DNA of 64,000 nucleotides from Sinohyriopsis cumingii (Eukaryota > Mollusca > Bivalvia > Unionida > Unionidae). The DNA is taken from assembly GCA_028554795.2 (NCBI GenBank), contig CM068827.1, forward strand, positions 139,342,751 to 139,406,750, in the 5' to 3' direction. Within the stretch, counting starts at the first letter, position 1; each line of letters begins with the position of its first letter. The notes beneath the pieces were generated by a model. The model ran no database searches and was not told the origin of the DNA. It saw only the letters and a program-made list of their open reading frames with translations. Positions 1-9,587 of the stretch are shown one piece after another. A program made the translations under genes and the position numbers.

Positions 1-486
1 TATGTATCTGGTTGGGTTTTAGATCGAATGAGTGCCATCATGGTTCATACACATGCTTATACACCATTAACCGGTGGAGCATTTGTTGATTTACCAGCAC
101 CAGTAAAATAGACTAAATCGTGTATCAATATATAAAAAAACGATGATAATAAATGAGTTACATGGAGTTTGTTGTCAGCATTATTTCCAGCAGATGCTAA
201 TGCTGATCGTGCTAGTAAATACAAACCTTATCAAGATCAATTAAATCTGGAATGGATGCAATTCCCAATACCGATTAAACAAATAAATAAGACTGAAAAA
301 CAAAATTCTGAGCTATTTCCTGGTGGTATAAACGTTTCCTCATTAATTGATACAAACAAACCTTTTCCCGTCAGAATTTCATCATTAGCTAAATGTGGCG
401 ATAGAACAATTAATCTGTTGTTTCATAAAAACATTATATGTGGAGAAAACGTATCAGCAGATTTCTCATTACAAAAATGGTACTAA
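1..486 (+). pseudogene. Decayed N-terminal part of a type-B (protein-primed-like) DNA polymerase gene, copy 1
   Basis: Seen: a reading frame interrupted by several stops (TAG at about 109, TAA at about 130, TGA at about 152) that otherwise stays in one frame. It encodes segments such as GWVLDRMSAIMVHTH and, in the open 169-486 part, SKYKPYQDQLNLE and FPIPIKQINK. These resemble the region upstream of the exonuclease domain in the PolB-like proteins of Polinton/adintovirus-type elements, which are abundant in invertebrate genomes (recognition by eye, no search). Coding similarity ends abruptly near 486, where a SINE-like sequence begins, so exonuclease and polymerase domains are absent. The gene runs off the left edge. 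A second copy lies at 62657-63476. Non-functional here. Confidence 0.72.
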
Positions 487-487
487 C

Positions 488-700
488 AGCTGCCTTGCTA
501 GGCGCTCAGCATTAAGAGGTTAGTGCTATTGTTAGGACTGGTCGGCCTGGTGTCACGATGATGTGACTGGGTGGGACATCATACGACATGATGCCCAATT
601 CCTAGGCATCACTATAAACTGCCACACAGCAGACATCGTAGCAGTATGACTGGAAAATTGTTAAAGCTACGTTAAAAATCCAAATTACACTCACACACAC
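488..700 (+). repeat. SINE-like repeat relic (second SINE family), copy 1
   Basis: Begins at 'acagctgccttgctaggcg' right after the polymerase fragment and ends near 'gttaaagctacgttaaaa'. The middle includes 'actggtcggcctggtgtca' and 'atgtgactgggtggga', phrases I recognise from interspersed short repeats in bivalve and gastropod genomes. The same sequence follows the second polymerase copy at about 63474-63690, so the junction is older than the duplication. No A/B boxes or target duplication are clear. Confidence 0.5.
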
Positions 701-896
701 TGCTTAATATTTGTTGAACAAGTGGGGTGGGTGGGTGGTGGATGTTCTTTTCATTATTATCAACATTAAAAAACAATTGGCTCATACATTATTAATTTTG
801 GAACCTCACTGCAACTTTTCAGGGTTCCATCCTAACATATACCAAACATAGTATGCCATTATGAAGATAAAATTTTACCAGTGTACTAATGAATAT
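700..896. repeat. Left part of interspersed repeat interrupted by the DNA transposon
   Basis: This sequence (with 'acactgcttaatatttgttg' and 'catacattattaattttgga') is shared with 63690-63890 and, more diverged, with about 23350-23520. It continues after the transposon at 3300. The family is unknown to me and no coding is seen. Confidence 0.6.
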
Positions 897-1113
897 CACT
901 GGACAACAAATTTTTACAAAAGTCATGTTACTGAAATAAAATTAGTCAATTCTTATCAATTTTTATGTGCTGAACACGAATATGACAGTCAAATTGCAAA
1001 ATTGGCTCTAGTTTTTTTGTAATCTGCAAGAAATTAATGTTTACATAACGAAATGCATTCCAATAGTAAAAGGTCAACTGTAATAGCCTACCTATAAAAA
1101 ATCAAGTCATTGA

Positions 1114-2802
1114 CTACATCTTAGATTTCTTCGCCTGTCTCTTGTACAGCTGTTCGGGAGCATCTCTGAGGAGTGTCCAGCAGTAGTCAGCCAGCATTGT
1201 AGTGGACCATTTTCCCTGGTATCTTTGTTCCATTGTTGCGATATCTTGATGAAAACGTTCGCCGTGTTCATCACTAACAATACCACAGTTGCTAGGAAAG
1301 AAATCCAAATGGGAATGAAGGAAGTGAATCTTTAGAGACATATTGCAGCCAAGTTTCTTATACTTCATCAACATGTCTTCTACTAGTTCCTTATAGTTTT
1401 CTGCCCTAACATTTCCGAGGAAGTTTGTAGAAACTAGGCGAAAAGCATTCCATGCTTGTTTCGCGTCACCTTCCAGCAAGTTGTTGAACCGGTCATCTTT
1501 GAAAAGCTCTCGAATCTGAGGACCCACAAAAACTCCCTCTTTAATCTTTGCTTCGCTGAGTCGAGGGAATTTTTCATGCAGGTATCGGAATGCTGGCAAA
1601 GTCCGGTCAATGGCTTTCACGAAGTTCTTCATCAAACCTAGTTTGATGTGAAGGGGTGGTAGCAAGATTTTCTGAGCCTCAACCAGAGCTGGGTGTTGGA
1701 TATTCTTCTCTCCAATGGCTACATTCTGCCTGTGAGTCCATTCCTTCCTCATGTAGCGCATTTCCCTTGCTCGGCTATCCCACTCGCATAAGAAACACAT
1801 GTATTTTGTATATCCTTGCTGCAGTCCCATTAAAAGGGCAACTACCTTCAAATCACCACAGAGGTGCCAGCTGTACTTGTTATACTCAATGGAATTCAGT
1901 AGCTGCCTTAAGTTATCGTATGTCTCTTTCATGTGGACAGCATACGCTACTGGAATAGATGGAAGAATGTTTCCATTGTGCAAAAGCACAGCCTTGAGAC
2001 TCAGTTTCGAAGAGTCCACAAATAGTCTCCATTCTTGTGGGTCATGAGTGATTTTTAAAGCATTCATGAGGCCCTCAATATCGGAACAGAATATCAGATT
2101 ACTTTCCTTTCTGAAGAAAGGCTCCAATTGCTGGTGGCGCTTTCGATATGCAGTAATTGTGACATCTTCTTCTAGAAGATTCCATTGTTGGAGTCTTGAT
2201 CCTAGCAATTCTGCCTTGTTCTTTGATAAGTCCAAATCACGAATCAGGTCATTTAGTTCTTCCTGTGTTATTCTGTGTGGGGTTGATGATGCACCACAGT
2301 GAAAATCTGGATCACTGCATGCTGATGGACCAGGAGAAGAACAGGTCGACTCACCTTTGTCTTCGTCAGATGAATCAAGAGAATATTCTGCTGGAGGTTC
2401 TGGAATAGGAAGTCCCTCACCATGTGGAACTGGTCTCAATGCAGACGGAATGTTTGGGTAGACTATTCTCGACTTCTTTCGCTTCGTTATTCCGCCGGAA
2501 AGAGGAGGAACCAAGCAGAAGTAACAGTCATTTAGGTGGTTGCTTGGCTCTCTCCACACCATTGGGACTGCAAACGGCATTGATGACCTTTTGCAATTCA
2601 ACCACTGTGAAAGCTGTGTTGTACATGTAGCACAGCATATATGCGGAGCCCAAGGCTTGTCTTGGTCACCAACCTTGCATCCGAAGTAAAGATGATATGC
2701 CTTCTTCACTTGAGAATTGATACTTTTCTTCTGGTTGGCAAATGTCACTTCCCCACAAATATAGCAAAAATTGTCCGCGGTATTAACACACTTTCGAGGC
2801 AT
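1114..2802 (-). CDS. Putative DDE-type transposase of the 2.4-kb DNA transposon
   Basis: Uninterrupted 562-codon frame from an ATG (MPRKCVNTADNFCYICGEV). Domains seen in order: an N-terminal zinc-finger-like part with CYIC at about 13-16 and CCATC at about 56-60; a Ser/Pro/acidic linker at about 110-170; then a probable RNase-H-like catalytic core. Candidate acidic residues are the D in LFVDSSKLSL (about 263), the D in HLCGDLKVV (about 317, followed by CFLC) and the E in DEHGERFHQD (about 516), with a conserved-looking LPPLHIKLG between. The tail is Lys-rich. I recognise it as a protein repeated in many invertebrate genomes, usually annotated as uncharacterised; the transposase role is inferred from its place between the transposon ends and from the D-D-E pattern. 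The absence of any stop suggests a recent insertion. Alternative: an accessory protein of the element. Confidence 0.7.
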   Translation of the reverse strand: MPRKCVNTADNFCYICGEVTFANQKKSINSQVKKAYHLYFGCKVGDQDKPWAPHICCATCTTQLSQWLNCKRSSMPFAVPMVWREPSNHLNDCYFCLVPPLSGGITKRKKSRIVYPNIPSALRPVPHGEGLPIPEPPAEYSLDSSDEDKGESTCSSPGPSACSDPDFHCGASSTPHRITQEELNDLIRDLDLSKNKAELLGSRLQQWNLLEEDVTITAYRKRHQQLEPFFRKESNLIFCSDIEGLMNALKITHDPQEWRLFVDSSKLSLKAVLLHNGNILPSIPVAYAVHMKETYDNLRQLLNSIEYNKYSWHLCGDLKVVALLMGLQQGYTKYMCFLCEWDSRAREMRYMRKEWTHRQNVAIGEKNIQHPALVEAQKILLPPLHIKLGLMKNFVKAIDRTLPAFRYLHEKFPRLSEAKIKEGVFVGPQIRELFKDDRFNNLLEGDAKQAWNAFRLVSTNFLGNVRAENYKELVEDMLMKYKKLGCNMSLKIHFLHSHLDFFPSNCGIVSDEHGERFHQDIATMEQRYQGKWSTTMLADYCWTLLRDAPEQLYKRQAKKSKM

Positions 2803-2960
2803 TACTGTTCTTTATTGTACGTAAATGGATAAAATAATAAGTTTTATGTAACAGTAGCTTGAACTGTCTCGCACAACGTCTAAAATATTTTAAATGCTGA
2901 ACCTATCTGATTGGGCTTTATATAGTACACTGCTTACGTCAGCTTCAGCAGCCGCCTGGC
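2803..2960 (-). promoter_or_regulatory. Likely promoter side of the transposon gene
   Basis: Upstream of the ATG on the minus strand. The plus-strand word tttatatagtac near 2918 reads gtactatataaa on the minus strand, a TATA-like box about 120 bases before the start codon. A similar word lies at 2985. Motif only. Confidence 0.25.
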
Positions 2961-3296
2961 ATTAGTATAATAGGCCTACACATGTATAGTACACTGCTGA
3001 CGTCAACTTACTTCAGCAGCCGCATGGCATTAGTATTGCATTGCATCAGAAAATGATGCAATCAACTGTGGATGATGTGAGCATGATGGTATTATGCAAT
3101 GTTACATCATTATTCCGGATGTTGCTGCAGTCCTACTGGAGAAATTTACACAGTGAAACATAGAAAATGAGGTATATGAATATCTTCAAAACGAGAGCCA
3201 ATACAAATTTTTCACGGTTATATTCGTGTTCGGCACACCAAAATACTACAGATTAGGGCCTTTTCAAGTCAGTAATGATTTCACTGTTGACCAGTG

Positions 3297-3370
3297 TATT
3301 CAGAGCTTTAACCCGTCTTGGAGTACCATAGCTAATCTAAAGATTGATTTTTCCACCATAATATTAGACT

Positions 3371-3411
<41 letters not shown>

Positions 3412-3540
3412 TCAAGCAATTCTATCATCTGGGGGTTAACTGAATATATCTTGAATCTACATCCATTGAATTGCTATTTTAAGCGAATCATTCGTATCAC
3501 CTCTGCAGAGATTCCAACTACAGACCAATTAATTTGATTT
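3297..3540. repeat. Right part of the interrupted repeat with a (GT)n microsatellite
   Basis: Starts with the second TAT target duplication. 'tcagagctttaacccgtctt' and the following 100 bases match 63894-64000 and, diverged, about 23525-23720. (GT)n occupies about 3372-3410 (shorter, 63958-63976, in the other copy). Confidence 0.7.
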
Positions 3541-3822
3541 TCTGCGATTTGCACCCTCCTACACCAAGCGCATACAGTTACTAACACACTGTAAGGGTGC
3601 AAGGGGCAGTTTTTATGCACAAATTTAATGTTACATACACCTGCCTAATGTAAATATTCATAAAAAATAGAACACATGAGTGAAGTCAAAAAGGTCCATA
3701 CTTTTGGATAGGTATAACACAGCAACACACAAGCATATCATTCACCCGATTTGACAATTACAAGTGGTAATTGATAGAATAAAAAGTTGATGCACCCCAC
3801 CCCCAAATTTATATATGCAAAC
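3541..3822. other. Spacer, nothing recognised
   Basis: No coding, RNA or repeat feature that I can support. Confidence 0.5.
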
Positions 3823-4174
3823 ACAAGCCCTTTGTGGGGCCCCGAGTGGCCGAGTGGTCTAAAGCATTCTGCGTCACGGATCACTGGCATCTCACCTTTG
3901 ACTGCGTGGGTTCGAGTCTCGGGCACGGCTAATGTGGATATGTGAGAAAGCTTGCCGGTAGCTTCTCGTGGGTCGGTGGCACAGGCACTTGATTCTGGGG
4001 TAAACTAATGTGTACACTCACTATATAACATGTTATATAGTGAGTGTACACATTAGTTTACCCCAGAATCAAGTGCCTGTGTTCTTCCTCCACCATTAAT
4101 ACTGGCCGCCATGTATAGCCTATCGTGTGCTGAAAAATGGCGTTAAACCCTATAACAACAACAACAAGCCCTTT
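3823..4174 (+). mobile_element. tRNA-derived SINE copy 1 with target duplication, interrupted by a palindrome
   Basis: The head carries tRNA-like promoter boxes: gtggccgagtggtctaaagc (A box) and gggttcgagtctc (B box). The middle includes 'gagaaagcttgccggtagct', and the tail 'actggccgccatgtatagc' runs into aatggcgttaaaccc and (ACA)n. An 11-bp duplication acaagcccttt flanks it at 3823-3833 and 4164-4174. Two sister copies (24481, 42469) show that about 21 bases of the body are replaced here by the palindrome at 3980-4081. The tail resembles the Meta-type SINE domain of molluscs (inference). Confidence 0.88.
3980..4081. repeat. Perfect 102-bp palindrome inside the SINE
   Basis: Two 51-base arms meet without a spacer at acatgt (4028-4033). 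Base-by-base comparison shows no mismatch; symmetry breaks at 3979/4082. It replaces the body segment that reads ttctttccggggttttccgg in the copy at 24481. No target duplication is evident. Could be a fold-back element, an inverted duplication made during repair, or an assembly artefact. Confidence 0.85.
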
Positions 4175-5583
4175 CTCTGGGTGATAATTTCGAAATACAT
4201 TATGTACTTAATACATAATGTAATGCTATTCAAAAAAGTTGTCATCCAATCAGTTTTTGAGTTATTCTGCTTGCCTTGAACCAACGTGTCTACTGCTATA
4301 AGGAACTAGCTCTGCTTCCCAGCCGACTATTGGTATTTCACTGGCTACATACTATGCAGTGACTATATGATGTGTAAATTCCTCACATCAATTTCAAGAA
4401 AAAAGACAAGCCAGAAAGACCAGATTCACAAATATATCCATATCTTTAATTATTACACAATAATAGCTCAAAAAGTCACAACATACCCTTAAGTTAAGAA
4501 ACTGCCAGGGGCCAATTTACAAAACCGTTCCCTGCCACCGTAAACACAAATTATGTAAAGCAACTGTAATAGCGATATACCAAAAAATATACATTCCACA
4601 CAGAGTGCCCAGCTACTCAGAGCACGATCATCCAGACCGTGTGTACCAATCTCCCATCTGGAGACTTCTCATTTGGAGATAATGACAAAGATACAATTAT
4701 TCGCTTAAATCTATCTGGCTTGGTTAAGTGCCACAACTGGAGCATATTATCATCTGCATTTATTTTAGTAAGATTTGAATTATATAGTAGGTATACCCCA
4801 GTGAGTATGATTTAAAAAACCTCTATCTTTGTGTTTTCATCTCCTTCCTAGAGTGGGTTGGTGTTTGAACAATTACATTGTGCTAATATGTCAACATATA
4901 TAATTTTATAGTATGAGAGACAGGGTCCGATGCCATAATGGGTTATGAGGGTAATCTGAGGTAATTTTGTCACTCTGTATGATTTTTTCTTCCTTTAGGT
5001 TATTGATTTTTTTGTTGACGTTAAGTTCGCATCAAGCAAATGTGAATGTGAGGTCGAATTTACGAAATGTGGGTTTTGGTGCGTGTTATGCCGAAGAGTG
5101 ACGATTAAACAATCGTCTAAACTTCGATTCTGGATCAAGTTAAGTACATAATAAAAAGAAACGTTTTTTCTCCTACGTTAATACCGGATGTATTTCTTAT
5201 TGTGGTACCAAAAAGTATTTTAACTCGTTATTTCGCTAGTCGTTAAAATATCATGTTTTTTGGCACAGGGGTTTATATCGTTGCTTACAAGTTAACTATT
5301 AGTTATACTTGAGCAGCGGGGGGCAGGGGGGCGAACCCTACAAATTTTAGAAGGTTCCAAATGTCGAAATAAGATCTCCACAAAAAAGGATTAACAACAC
5401 GAAAACAAACAGCTAACGTTTTTAGGGCCTGAAAAGAGTATCTCTGAGAGCCCTCTCCGAGTTAGCTGTGCTGTTTTTCTTTGGAAAACGACCAAGTGTG
5501 CGAATACGATTTTACAAAAAATGAACCAATTCGTTGTCGTCGCCCTCCCTGCTGCTATGAATTAAAAATTGTTGTATAATAAT
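4175..5583. other. Non-coding spacer
   Basis: No gene recognised. Near 5310-5335 there is a G-rich run (gcggggggcaggggggcg). No terminal inverted repeat of the virus-like block that follows could be recognised. Confidence 0.4.
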
Positions 5584-6768
5584 ATGGTGCATTCGGAATC
5601 TTACACAGCTAGACTTGCCAGAGAACGAGAAGGGGCACTTAAAAAATATATCCCCGTAAAAGATGAGTTAAAAAAAACGTGCAGTCGCTACAACAAGCAC
5701 AAGTTGAATTCGCGGCTGGCACAGAACACTTATTTAAACCCGTTACAACAGCTACTGAAAAAGCTGCGACGGTCACTGAAAGAGCTTTATTGGGAGATAT
5801 TGAGGACGAGGAAAGAAAAAAAGGTATTCTTCCAATATTAAAACAGACCGCTGAGCAAACTGAAAAAATTGCGAGGAGAACTAAAAAAAACAAAAGATTT
5901 TACGAGATCTTCCAACTGGTATAGCTGCAGCTCAACCTCCACCCGTTGGCGAAGAAATACTTGAAGGTATTGGTAAAATTCGTACTGAATTTGCCGACGT
6001 GAAAAAAGAACTTGCGTCTAAAGCAATAAAGGAAAATATTGGACTGATTGCAAAATTTAGGGGGGGTTTTGTCGAAGATATTAGAAATATTAAAAGAGAA
6101 AAATTACCCGAAAAAATATTACTTGGTATATTTAGTAAATCTAGTGTCTTAAACCCCGGTTCTGAAAACGTAACTGATGATAATCTTATTAAATGGATAT
6201 ATCGTATATATAAAAACAAAAAACAAACCAGAGATGATGATTTATAATACAGAGGTCTTGATGAAGAAGTAAAGAGACTTTATAGAAAGCGTGTGAAACA
6301 ACTAGAACAACAACAACTCTCCCAGCAGGAACCTTCATATCAACTTCCTCCACCTCTGCAACAGATAGAACAACAACAGTCTTCTTCACCGCAGCAAAGG
6401 TTGATGTCGGAACTTAAAAGGTCTGAGGAGCTACTTAAAAAAGCTAAAGAAGAAAGATCACCCTTAAGACTGTTTACGAAAAGCACGGAGACAACAGAAG
6501 AAGGAGCAGCCGGAAGTGGTTTGGGAGATAATTTTGTTTGTCCTGATAATATTTTCAATGACGTTTCGCGGTTAGAAGTTCTCATAGGAGGAAAGCGAGC
6601 TGGAAATAACTCACCAGAAATAATCAATGAAGCAGCTGATATTTGTCCTCACCAGAAATAATCAATGAAGCAGCTGATATTTGTCGGCGATTATTTCAAG
6701 GCGGTGTCATGGATACTAGTGTATACCGAGAGCTCATTGATGAACTCGTTGATGATTACAGTGATTAA
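5584..6768 (+). pseudogene. Coiled-coil/Gln-rich gene at the start of the adintovirus/Polinton-like block, broken
   Basis: Starts at ATG 5584 (MVHSESYTARLARERE) and ends at TAA 6766-6768. Charged helical stretches are followed by a Gln/Pro-rich stretch (6293-6400). The C-terminal part includes LIGGKRAGNNSPEI and TSVYRELIDELVDD, a tail I recognise from proteins next to capsid genes in such elements. Breaks: frame changes near 5690 and between about 5900 and 5999, an in-frame TAA at 6244-6246, and a 38-bp tandem duplication (6611-6647 repeated at 6649-6685) that shifts the frame near the end. Function unknown; a structural or scaffold role is only a guess. First of a co-directional gene series. 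Confidence 0.6.
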
Positions 6769-6818
6769 ACAGTAACAAATAGCATAACATGGTCATATAA
6801 AACAGACACTATACGCCC

Positions 6819-7241
6819 ATGCAGGTCAGAGTAGTAAACTAACGATTACCAGTTTATAGAGCAACCTACGAAGACGGACTCGACGACGTGGTTCAGGGGT
6901 TATTTGCGGGGTTAGCGCCAAAAGTTGGCCCTCTTGCAAAAACATTTATCAATGAAAGCCATTAATGTTGTTGGTGAAAAAGCTCCTGGTGCAATTGCCA
7001 ACATTGCTGGTAAGGCACTCTCGGCAATCAAAGAAATACTAGCACGGTTAATAAGACGAAAATCACCACCACCAGTAAAACTGGCGAGCACTGAAATTAT
7101 CCCCGTGGATGTCAGTAAGGTGATAAATCAAGCTGCAAATAAGAAACTAGCAGCGTTGATAGATCAAGAATCTGAACAAGTACAAAGAAATATAACAGCG
7201 AATTTGATAGCAGGAAGTGGACTTCGAGTGCGACGACGATA
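6819..7241 (+). pseudogene. Small amphipathic/basic virion-type protein gene, broken
   Basis: Two frames continue one another. 6843-6962 encodes VYRATYEDGLDDVVQGLFAG followed by a Gly/Ala-rich stretch, and stops at a TAA. 6925-7242 encodes KAINVVGEKAPGAIANIAGK, then basic IRRKSPPP and a terminal RVRRR. A TAA at 6840 also sits after the ATG at 6819. A short glycine/alanine-rich amphipathic segment followed by a basic tail, just before the capsid gene, resembles the small internal virion proteins of adintovirus/adenovirus-like genomes; that is inference from composition and position. Confidence 0.45.
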
Positions 7242-7273
7242 ATCACCATTTGAAAAATAGGCAATTGTATAAA

Positions 7274-8674
7274 ATGTTCAAACGCATGTCCGACACAGCA
7301 TTTGACATAGATGCGCCTGTCGAGCGAGATAATTCAGTTTTATTCCTATGATGCAGTTAAACCAGATCAACGGGGGCGTATCGAACTTCAAGTTCATGAT
7401 ACAAGTAGATATTTCCTACCCTGTGAGGCGTTTATTGAAGTAGAAGGCGAACTTGTAAGGGCGGATGGTAATAACTACGGCGTCAATGACCGGGTTGGTT
7501 TTGTCAATAATGGAATTATGGCACTGTTTAGTAGCGCCACATATATGATTGACGGAAAAAATATCGAATCCATCCAGAATGATGTTGATGCTGCTACAAC
7601 AATAATTGGTCTAGCAAGATATTCTGACGACTTTACAAGATCATCCGGGCCATCGATGATGTTTGCTAAAGATGCTTCCGACAACGCCGATCATATTCAA
7701 TATATTAAGTTGCGAACACCACGAGATACTGCAGACAATCCACAACCAGCTGATTTTGAACATGAAGATAGATCAGCTGCTGCTTTTGATATTATAAAAA
7801 GCATTAGTGCGACTAACAACTTAGGATTTGCAACACGCCGAGGAATGTTAAAGCCAGACGAGAATAAAATTTTTCTTGCGCGATTCCACTAACTCATATC
7901 TTTGGATTTTGCAGGGATGTTAGAAAGGTCATCTTCGGAGCCAGACACACAATTGTGCTGTTTAGAAAAAGTGATGATAATGATGCGATTTGGCGAAAAG
8001 CTGGCCATGCTGGCAAAGTAAATATAACAAAACTCTCACTGCGGATGCCGGTATTAACTCCGTCGGTCACGGAAGAGCCGCGATTACTCTCTTTTATGAA
8101 TCAAGGTGGCAAATCATTGCTATCATGGTTAACAGTAACCACAGACGCCATCCAAAGTTCCGTCAGAGGTTTATTTACTTGGCATATAGCATCACTGCAG
8201 GGTGTTTCTGCGCCACGACATATTTTTATTGCGCTGCCCCGATTGAATAACCAGGAACAATCTCATATGATATTTGACAAATTTGGCGTTACCGATGTTT
8301 CGTTGAGAATAAACGGACAACAAGAACCATCCGAAGATATATCATTAAATTTTACACATAATCATGTGGCGCGCGCATATAATCGTTGGTTGACGTTTCT
8401 GGCGCGTAACATAAATATAGATACTGGGATGTTAATATCACAGTATGATTTTACAAATCTGTACACGATTTATTACTTTCCACTGGAGCATCTTGATTTA
8501 TCTAAACAAACTGTCGTTGATATACACTTCCGAGCTCATATTAATGACCCGTCAGCTGGTGGTCCCGACCCTGGTTACAGAGCAATCACGGTCATGCTCA
8601 GTGACAAGGCAATGTTACTTGAAGGTATTAGTGGTCGAATGAGAGTTGTTGATGCACCAGTAGAAAACATGTAA
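7274..8674 (+). pseudogene. Major capsid protein gene (double-jelly-roll type) with two frameshifts
   Basis: Three consecutive frames form one gene of about 465 codons. ATG 7274 starts MFKRMSDTAFDIDAPVE. The frame then shifts in the short T run near 7340, continues as 7311-7892 (FYSYDAVKPDQRGRIELQ), and shifts again near 7883 into the frame ending at TAA 8672-8674. The stretch around the second break (HIFGFCRDVRKVI and TIVLFRKSDDNDA) is typical of major capsid proteins of Polinton/adintovirus-like elements in invertebrates. The family forms trimeric capsomers from two jelly-roll barrels. Both breaks are single-base events, so the copy is decayed or the sequence has indel errors in short runs. 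No repaired reading is given. Confidence 0.8.
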
Positions 8675-8724
8675 TTGTTTTCGAGAATATGTAGACAATT
8701 AGATCAATCGCGTTAATTATAACA

Positions 8725-9150
8725 ATGTCATACAGTCATGTTAATGTCACTCTGACTCCTGGTCAGGCGAAAAAATTACAATCAAAAACCGCGAGCGCAT
8801 GTGGGACGACGATAACACTAAAACAAGATCAAATTGCTAATGGTGGCCCAAACAAGTTATCGCTGACTAAAACCCAACTAAAACATTTGAATAAAGCAAA
8901 GCAAGCAAAAACCGAAATTCAGCTTGATTTCGCTCCAAAGCCATCAAGGATATGGTTAAAACCGGTGGTATATTTCCACTTCTCGCAGCCGCGTTAGGAG
9001 CTGTTGGAAAGCTGCTGGAATGGCATTAAAGAAAGCAGCTGGGAAGGGATACAAAAAAAGGAGCGGGTTTAAGACTTCCAGGAACTCCGCCCTTATGGTA
9101 CAGAAAGGGTCTAAGACTTCCAGGAACTCCGCCCTCATGGTACCCCAAAC
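8725..9150 (+). pseudogene. Basic core-protein-like gene, broken, with a 42-bp internal repeat
   Basis: ATG 8725 opens a 90-codon frame (SYSHVNVTLTPGQAKKL) rich in Lys, Thr and Gln. The frame breaks near 8950 into one encoding a hydrophobic run (GGIFPLLAAALGAVGK), and again near 9010 into MALKKAAGKGYKKRSG. The hydrophobic-then-polybasic pattern, placed between capsid and protease genes, matches small virion core proteins of adintovirus-like genomes (inference). Between about 9071 and 9141 a 42-base unit (aagacttccaggaactccgc...) is duplicated, adding 14 codons in frame. Confidence 0.5.
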
Positions 9151-9163
9151 GCCGTTGACACCG

Positions 9164-9581
9164 ATGTCAAATTTTGATTTACTCGATGCTGCTAAACAAC
9201 TTAAAATAAAAAATTTCAGAGGTGTTTTTTATGCGAGATCAGTTGCCGAGACAACCGAATAATCCAGAAACTGGAATTATTAATCTCGATAACAGCAATG
9301 GTCCAGGAACTCACTGGGTTGCTTACGCAATCGATCCACGAGGAATTATCTATTTCGATTCGTATGGGTTAGCACCGCCAGTTGAATTTCTAAAATACGT
9401 GCAAAGCACTCCCATTCCAGTTTGGTATTCAACGCTACCAACATGAACATTAACCGATCCACCAATATGTGGCCGTGAGGTAATAAATGTGTTTGACGCG
9501 TTATCAAAATCAACCAAACCGCCTCACAAAGTCGTGCACGAGTATACCGCGGGCCGATTTAACATTTTAAACAATCCCTAA
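9164..9581 (+). pseudogene. Adenain-like cysteine protease gene with a frameshift and an in-frame TGA
   Basis: Starts MSNFDLLDAAKQLKIKNF at 9164. The frame shifts in the T run at 9223-9229 and continues (MRDQLPRQPNNPE) to TGA at 9444-9446, after which the same frame stays open to TAA 9579-9581. Family signature: GTHWVAY with the catalytic His, YFDSYG with the acidic partner, and PPICGREV with the nucleophilic Cys. The Cys lies after the TGA, so a product ending there would be inactive. Adenain-type enzymes mature virion proteins, and the place beside capsid genes fits. The TGA could be a decayed CGA; readthrough is not supported by anything visible. No joined sequence is given. Confidence 0.8.
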
Positions 9582-9587
9582 AGAATA

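Larger units (their letters stand above)
897..3296. mobile_element. 2,400-bp DNA transposon with CACTGG...CCAGTG ends (CACTA/CMC-like)
   Basis: The ends are cactggacaaca on the left and, reverse-complemented, cactggtcaaca on the right: 11 of 12 identical terminal inverted bases. Further inside, both ends share subterminal words (gaacacgaatat, ttggctct). Flanking TAT at 894-896 and 3297-3299 is a 3-bp target duplication. The paralogous copy at 63884-63900 reads 'aatgaatattcagagc' without the insert, so the empty site is in the same window. Ends starting CACT and a 3-bp duplication fit the CACTA/EnSpm (CMC) group; that assignment is inference. One long minus-strand gene (1114-2802) fills most of it. 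Confidence 0.85.

Noticed and set aside
3836..3920. A functional tRNA gene
   Set aside because: It is the head of a SINE with target duplications; two sister copies show the same non-tRNA body.
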